Below, piece by piece: positions 7,202 through 10,148 of a stretch of DNA of 10,148 nucleotides. Source of the stretch: an uncultured Lachnoanaerobaculum sp. (lineage in GTDB: Bacteria; Bacillota; Clostridia; Lachnospirales; Lachnospiraceae). The notes under the pieces were generated by a model. The model was not told the DNA's origin and did not search any database. It worked only from the letters and a program-made list of their open reading frames with translations. Within the stretch, counting starts at the first letter, position 1. Every line of letters starts with the position of its first letter. The DNA lies in the NCBI GenBank assembly GCA_916720285.1, contig CAKAQP010000083.1, forward strand, positions 1 to 10,148. The letters are read 5' to 3'. The position numbers and the translations under genes were made by a program.

Positions 7202-7237
7202 ACAAAAAGCTGTACATTAAAAATGCCAGCTTTTTGT
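7202..7237 (-). terminator. Hairpin between the glycohydrolase and large ATP-grasp genes
   Basis: ACAAAAAGCTG (7202-7212) and CAGCTTTTTGT (7227-7237) form a perfect 11-bp stem with a 14-base loop. On the minus strand the T-rich arm is followed by TTAT. It lies 15 bases after the glycohydrolase stop and can terminate or dampen transcription into the next gene, possibly giving lower levels of the downstream pair. A -10-like TATACT at 7195-7200 directly after it lacks a good -35. Confidence 0.65.
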
Positions 7238-7251
7238 AACAATATTAAATT

Positions 7252-8196
7252 TTAGCAATTTAGTAAACTGTCTATCCACTCCCTTTTCTGTAACTTGACT
7301 TTCCATTTGTCAGGTATATTATCATATCCGTAATAAAGTCCCGCAAGTCCACCTGTTATGGCTGCTACCGTATCTGTATCATCACCCAGATTTACAGCTT
7401 TTAAAATAACTTCCTCATAAGAAGATGAATTTACCAAACACCATATCGCAGCTTCAAGTGTGTACACTACATAACCTGTACTTTTTATCTGATTTTCAGG
7501 AGTATCTTTAAATTCTGAAAGTGAAATAAGTCTGTTATAATTGTCAAGCTCACTCTCAGTACTTTCGCCATAATACTTATTAAATGCATTATCTACTCCC
7601 TGCTGCAGTCGTTCTATTAATTCTCCGTCTTTATCTAAAATAGCTTTTACTAAAAAATAATATATGCCACAGGCTATTTTACTTCTTAAATGTGCATGTG
7701 TTAAAGCGGAACAATTATGTATAATATCTATCGCTTCATCATCCGACAATTTCATATCTTTTTGCTGTTCAAATATATACAAACATACCGGTAGTATCCT
7801 CATAAGTGAACCGTTACCGTTATCCCACTCTGTTTCACCTCCGGATTGTAACGGATCAGCTCCGGTACTATATTTCATAATAGCTCTTGAAGTGGCTATT
7901 CCTATATCAAAGACTTCATCAAATGGAGTATAGGCTCCATACATACACCAATTGTGGAATCTATCCATGATATCTTTATAATCAATTTTGCCCCTATCTC
8001 TGATGCTTGCAAGGGTTGCAATTACCATGCTGCTGTCATCCGACCATGTTCCCTCAGGTTGATTGTATGTGCCATACCCTCTCATATCTGTTACAGGATC
8101 AAGCTTTCTATCTTCTCTTGAAGTAAACTCCACAGGTACTCCCATTGCATCTGCAACCACCAAGCCATACATACCTGATTTCCAAATATTATCCAT
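7252..8196 (-). CDS. ADP-ribosylglycohydrolase (DraG/ARH family)
   Basis: Predicted to hydrolyse the bond between ADP-ribose and a modified side chain or other acceptor, reversing ADP-ribosylation; cytoplasmic, with two catalytic Mg2+ ions. The family motifs are all present in 314 residues: GLVVADAMGVPVEF (11-24), GTWSDDSSM (49-57, metal-binding Ser52, Asp53, Asp54), GNGSLMRILP (127-136), THAH (166-169), and NLGDDTDTVAAITGGLAG (269-286) with the second metal set Asp272, Asp273 and Asp275. Length is typical. I chose ATG 8196, with AAGGGTGA ahead of it, because the family starts close to its first conserved helix; a TTG at 8229 would add 11 residues with no clear ribosome site and would span a palindrome. 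The gene lies 50 bases after an R2K ATP-grasp gene in what appears to be one transcript. No ADP-ribosyltransferase partner is visible. The enzyme class is secure; the substrate is unknown. Confidence 0.93.
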   Translation of the reverse strand: MDNIWKSGMYGLVVADAMGVPVEFTSREDRKLDPVTDMRGYGTYNQPEGTWSDDSSMVIATLASIRDRGKIDYKDIMDRFHNWCMYGAYTPFDEVFDIGIATSRAIMKYSTGADPLQSGGETEWDNGNGSLMRILPVCLYIFEQQKDMKLSDDEAIDIIHNCSALTHAHLRSKIACGIYYFLVKAILDKDGELIERLQQGVDNAFNKYYGESTESELDNYNRLISLSEFKDTPENQIKSTGYVVYTLEAAIWCLVNSSSYEEVILKAVNLGDDTDTVAAITGGLAGLYYGYDNIPDKWKVKLQKREWIDSLLNC

Positions 8197-8210
8197 TAAT
8201 TCACCCTTAC

Positions 8211-8243
8211 TCCCGTACGGGATATTCAATATATTACATATCC
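8211..8243. repeat. Two abutting inverted repeats ahead of the glycohydrolase gene
   Basis: TCCCGTACGGGA (8211-8222) is a perfect 12-base palindrome, GC-rich in very AT-rich surroundings. Overlapping its edge, GGATAT (8220-8225) and ATATCC (8238-8243) form a second dyad with a 12-base interval. Both lie between the upstream stop (8247) and the ATG at 8196. They could be an operator, or fold in the RNA near the ribosome site at about 8202-8209. Confidence 0.5.
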
Positions 8244-8246
8244 ATC

Positions 8247-9032
8247 TTAAAAGTGGTATTCATCCTTTACTCCTAAAAGTTCGCTCCATCTTGCCGAGAT
8301 AAGCTTGGCATAGAAAATACTTGCCAAACCATAGCATCCCAGTGCATAAGCATCATTTATCTCTACCAACAATGTTTGCCCGTCTTTTGTAACACATATG
8401 TCCAAACTGCAAGCCGCCGGTCTTTCCTCCCAGCTGATAAATGCCCCCAGCATAGAATCCAAAACTTTAAAGTCATAATGATATTTATAGCTTTTTCTGC
8501 TTATATCAAGTAATAGTCCATACGGTCTGACATCAACTATCTCATCATAGATTATGAAACATCTCCATTCTGCACATATATCCAAAGGCTCACTTACAAG
8601 TACCTCATAATCTTGTGAATGATTTCCGCAGCCTACAAGATCTGATATGCTGCTTATTATCTTTCCTGTAAAAGCCTTACTTTTTATAGGCTTAACAAAA
8701 TAACCTGCTGACCATTTTTCTTCACTTCTTGAAATACTGTTTATTGTATCCTTCCAAATTTTTCTTCCAAGAAATTTATTCAGTACTTTAGGATAATCCG
8801 GTATACTTGGTTCAACACCAAATTTTGAGAATATACTGTTACATTGTTCTATATAATCCAGCACAATATCTTCTCTATTTACCCTATCATAAATTTCATC
8901 AATTTTATGATAGGGTATTATCTCAGCTCCCATCTCTCTAAAACCATACATTGCATTTGCAATATTTACACTGTGAGGAATTTCCATTTTCATTTCATTG
9001 TCAAATTTTGTCTTTAAATAAACTTTTCCCAT
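8247..9032 (-). CDS. ATP-grasp ligase, R2K clade (DUF4343-like)
   Basis: A 261-residue ATP-grasp enzyme, predicted to activate a carboxylate as acyl-phosphate and join it to an amine, probably on a protein or peptide; the substrate is unknown. Visible motifs: SAGYFVKPIKSKAFTGKI (108-125) with the paired lysines of the R2K clade (Lys114 and Lys119 likely; Lys117 also present), EWRCFI (155-160), CSLDICVTKDG (208-218) with Asp211, and LLVEINDAYALGCYGL (221-236) with metal-binding Glu224 and Asn226. The final YAKLISARWSELL is also typical of the family. The start ATG 9032 follows GAGGTGGGATT, a good ribosome site. It is the first gene after a clear promoter (9056-9084) and a terminator (9099-9129), so it opens its own transcript, with the ADP-ribosylglycohydrolase next. 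It differs from the 509-residue ATP-grasp nearby and is not a recent duplicate. Confidence 0.9.
   Translation of the reverse strand: MGKVYLKTKFDNEMKMEIPHSVNIANAMYGFREMGAEIIPYHKIDEIYDRVNREDIVLDYIEQCNSIFSKFGVEPSIPDYPKVLNKFLGRKIWKDTINSISRSEEKWSAGYFVKPIKSKAFTGKIISSISDLVGCGNHSQDYEVLVSEPLDICAEWRCFIIYDEIVDVRPYGLLLDISRKSYKYHYDFKVLDSMLGAFISWEERPAACSLDICVTKDGQTLLVEINDAYALGCYGLASIFYAKLISARWSELLGVKDEYHF
8881..8916. repeat. Perfect 13-bp inverted repeat inside the ATP-grasp gene
   Basis: ACCCTATCATAAA (8881-8893) and TTTATGATAGGGT (8904-8916) are perfect reverse complements around a 10-base loop. It falls at codons 39-51 of the ATP-grasp gene, encoding PYHKIDEIYDRV. No T-run follows on either strand, so it is not a standard terminator. 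It would form a stable mRNA hairpin or present a dyad for a protein. Confidence 0.7.
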
Positions 9033-9055
9033 AATCCCACCTCGTATTATCTTCT

Positions 9056-9084
9056 ATTATATAAATACATAGGATAACCATCAA
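9056..9084 (-). promoter_or_regulatory. Promoter of the ATP-grasp/ADP-ribosylglycohydrolase genes
   Basis: On the minus strand TTGATG (9079-9084), a 17-base spacer and a perfect TATAAT (9056-9061). It stands directly after the terminator at 9099-9129 and about 24 bases ahead of the ATP-grasp ATG, leaving a short leader of about 17 bases that contains the ribosome site. Confidence 0.7.
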
Positions 9085-9098
9085 TATACTTGCAGTAT

Positions 9099-9129
9099 AA
9101 AAAATCCCCTGTATTTTAAAACAGGGAAT
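9099..9129 (-). terminator. Terminator after the YdjM-like gene
   Basis: On the minus strand ATTCCCTGT (9121-9129) pairs with ACAGGGGAT (9104-9112), one T-G pair included, around an 8-base loop and is followed by six T. It lies 15 bases after the stop at 9144 and separates the two minus-strand transcripts. Confidence 0.85.
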
Positions 9130-9143
9130 TAAATAAATATATT

Positions 9144-9782
9144 TTATCTTTGTAATAAAGCGCTTATATTGATTAGAATAAAAAGTACAGGCCTTGAAGT
9201 CAGTATTAATATCAATACCAGTAAATTAGATATGTGAAAAAGCAAATTATTTACTAAACCGTTTGATGAGCACATTCGTAATGCAAATCCCTTGCCTATA
9301 GGCCAAAAAAGCTTCTCACGCTTTCCATTGAGTGCATCAATAACCATATGTGAAACAAAACCTATACTAAAATATGGTGCTACATCAGGAAAAATCATAT
9401 ATACAAAAAAACTAAGACCAAGCAGTGCCAATATTGAATGCATAAATGATCTATGTGGCTGTTTCATTCCAAAAATACATATGCACAAAAACGCTGATAT
9501 TCCGGTAATAATACGTGCAATATTGCTGTCAGCCATCAGTCTGTCATATATACCGACGTGGAAAACAGCATCAGCAATTACTATTCCTGTAATAGTTCCA
9601 ATGGCCAACCCTATAATGCGATCCACCTTATTGTAGGCACCGGATGTACCTACATCTATATCACTGATAATTCCTCCAAATCCGGCTATTGCAGTACCTG
9701 CAACAAGCATTGACAGACTTTGCGGTCTGCAGGCAATAAGCCCTGCCGCCATACCGACTGAAAAATGTGTTTTACCTAACAT
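9144..9782 (-). CDS. YdjM/DUF457-family membrane metal-dependent hydrolase
   Basis: A 212-residue integral membrane protein of the family named after E. coli YdjM, annotated as membrane-bound metal-dependent hydrolases; the physiological substrate is not known. The metal-ligand pattern is complete: KTHFSVG at 4-10 (His6), GGIISDIDVGTSG (36-48, Asp41 and Asp43), PHRSFMHS (109-116, His110 and His115) and GFVSHMVIDALN (141-152, His145 and Asp149), followed by KLFWPIG. Four or five hydrophobic segments lie at about 22-42, 55-75, 88-105, 114-132 and 182-208. Start ATG 9782 has AAAGG six bases upstream. It follows the TIGR04076-type gene by 30 bases, probably in the same transcript, and is closed by its own terminator. 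No tie to the ATP-grasp genes is evident beyond proximity and strand. Confidence 0.88.
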   Translation of the reverse strand: MLGKTHFSVGMAAGLIACRPQSLSMLVAGTAIAGFGGIISDIDVGTSGAYNKVDRIIGLAIGTITGIVIADAVFHVGIYDRLMADSNIARIITGISAFLCICIFGMKQPHRSFMHSILALLGLSFFVYMIFPDVAPYFSIGFVSHMVIDALNGKREKLFWPIGKGFALRMCSSNGLVNNLLFHISNLLVLILILTSRPVLFILINISALLQR

Positions 9783-9812
9783 AAGTACCTTTCTGACGCT
9801 GTTTTTTCACAG

Positions 9813-10076
9813 TTATTTTTCCATCTCCGCCTTAAAAACTAAAATAACATCCGCGTCGGAGCAGCAAAACTCGGCACAGCCCTCAGGTTGTCCGGGGAGG
9901 CTTCCGCCATATCTTAAAATATCTATATACGGGAAGGCGCAGTGCATTGCCATAGGACAAATCTTTCCTCTGTCCTCATCATAGTCAAACACTTCTCCGA
10001 CATGGTGTCCTCTGTGGCACCCCATCTTTCCTCTTCTGTCCGTAACCGTTAATTTAATTCTTGGTCTCTTTCCCAT
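9813..10076 (-). CDS. TIGR04076-family small Cys/His-rich protein
   Basis: An 87-residue cytoplasmic protein of a family of unknown function that is common in anaerobic Firmicutes. It matches what I know of TIGR04076: KMGCHRGHHVGEVFDYD (17-33), GKICPMAMHCAFPYIDILRY (37-56), GGSLP, then EFCCSDADVILVFK (69-82). Cysteines at 20, 40, 46, 67, 71 and 72 and histidines at 21, 24, 25 and 45 suggest a metal site or redox-active thiols; this is inference. The ATG at 10074-10076 is preceded by AGGAG at long spacing and by a closer TAGGG. It is transcribed with the YdjM-like gene 30 bases downstream. No promoter could be seen in the 72 bases available upstream. Confidence 0.88.
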   Translation of the reverse strand: MGKRPRIKLTVTDRRGKMGCHRGHHVGEVFDYDEDRGKICPMAMHCAFPYIDILRYGGSLPGQPEGCAEFCCSDADVILVFKAEMEK

Positions 10077-10082
10077 AGCGCC

Positions 10083-10148
10083 CTACCTACTCCTTCTCAA
10101 CAAAAATGTATATAAAACTGCATCTAAACAGCTTGGTTTATCTTCTTT
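10083..10148 (-). CDS. Possible 3' end of a gene cut by the window edge
   Basis: One minus-strand frame stays open from the right edge for 21 codons to TAG at 10083, ending AVLYTFLLRRSR. The other two frames have stops. If real, it ends 6 bases before the TIGR04076-type ATG and contains that gene's AGGAG, as expected for a tight operon. The stretch is too short to identify and could be chance. Confidence 0.25.
   Translation of the reverse strand, partial: KEDKPSCLDAVLYTFLLRRSR

Noticed and set aside
8197..8229. Longer glycohydrolase starting at TTG 8229
   Set aside because: There is no clear ribosome site, and the added 11 residues precede the usual family start and span the palindrome.
8063..8302. 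Plus-strand frames opposite the glycohydrolase and ATP-grasp genes
   Set aside because: They lie antisense to genes with full family motifs and show no coding features of their own.
1..10148. Toxin-antitoxin, CRISPR, prophage or transposon features
   Set aside because: No spacer-repeat array, integrase, transposase, terminal inverted repeats or ADP-ribosyltransferase toxin could be found on either strand.

Overview
The window is AT-rich DNA from a low-GC Gram-positive anaerobe. Strong AGGAGG-type ribosome sites, compact intrinsic terminators and the mix of families (DUF2975 with a YozG-type regulator, a DUF4173-like membrane protein, a TIGR04076-type Cys-rich protein, R2K-type ATP-grasps) suggest Bacillota, class Clostridia, probably Lachnospiraceae. 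The genus cannot be fixed from the sequence. No rRNA, tRNA, CRISPR array, transposase or phage structural gene was seen.

Left part (1-1900): a minus-strand rtcB (RNA 3'-phosphate/5'-OH ligase) runs off the left edge. An intrinsic-terminator hairpin lies only about 20 bases upstream of its start codon. Behind it are a doubtful 50-residue ORF and about 500 bases with no convincing gene, which may be decayed coding sequence. A branched, T-flanked terminator at 1846-1895 closes this part.

Middle (2001-4605): a plus-strand operon with a very good promoter (TTGTCA-17-TATCAT) encodes a four-helix DUF2975 membrane protein, a small Cro/XRE-type regulator and a 583-residue polytopic DUF4173-like membrane protein with an Asn-rich N-terminal tail. 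It ends at a strong terminator.

Right part (4613-10148), all minus strand. Reading in the direction of transcription: the possible tail of a gene cut by the window edge, a TIGR04076-type protein, a YdjM/DUF457 membrane metal-dependent hydrolase and a terminator. Then a good promoter (TTGATG-17-TATAAT) starts a second set: an R2K-clade ATP-grasp ligase, an ADP-ribosylglycohydrolase, an internal hairpin, a large second ATP-grasp protein with a DUF1871-like C-terminus, a 258-residue protein I do not recognise that starts one base after it, and a small cupin gene killed by one in-frame TGA.

The most interesting part is 4851-9032. Two different ATP-grasp enzymes of a clade predicted to ligate peptides or amino acids to proteins are encoded together with an enzyme that removes ADP-ribose and with an unknown protein. 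I infer a possible protein-modification or conflict system linked to ADP-ribosylation. The sequence shows the gene families and their arrangement; it does not prove a shared pathway.
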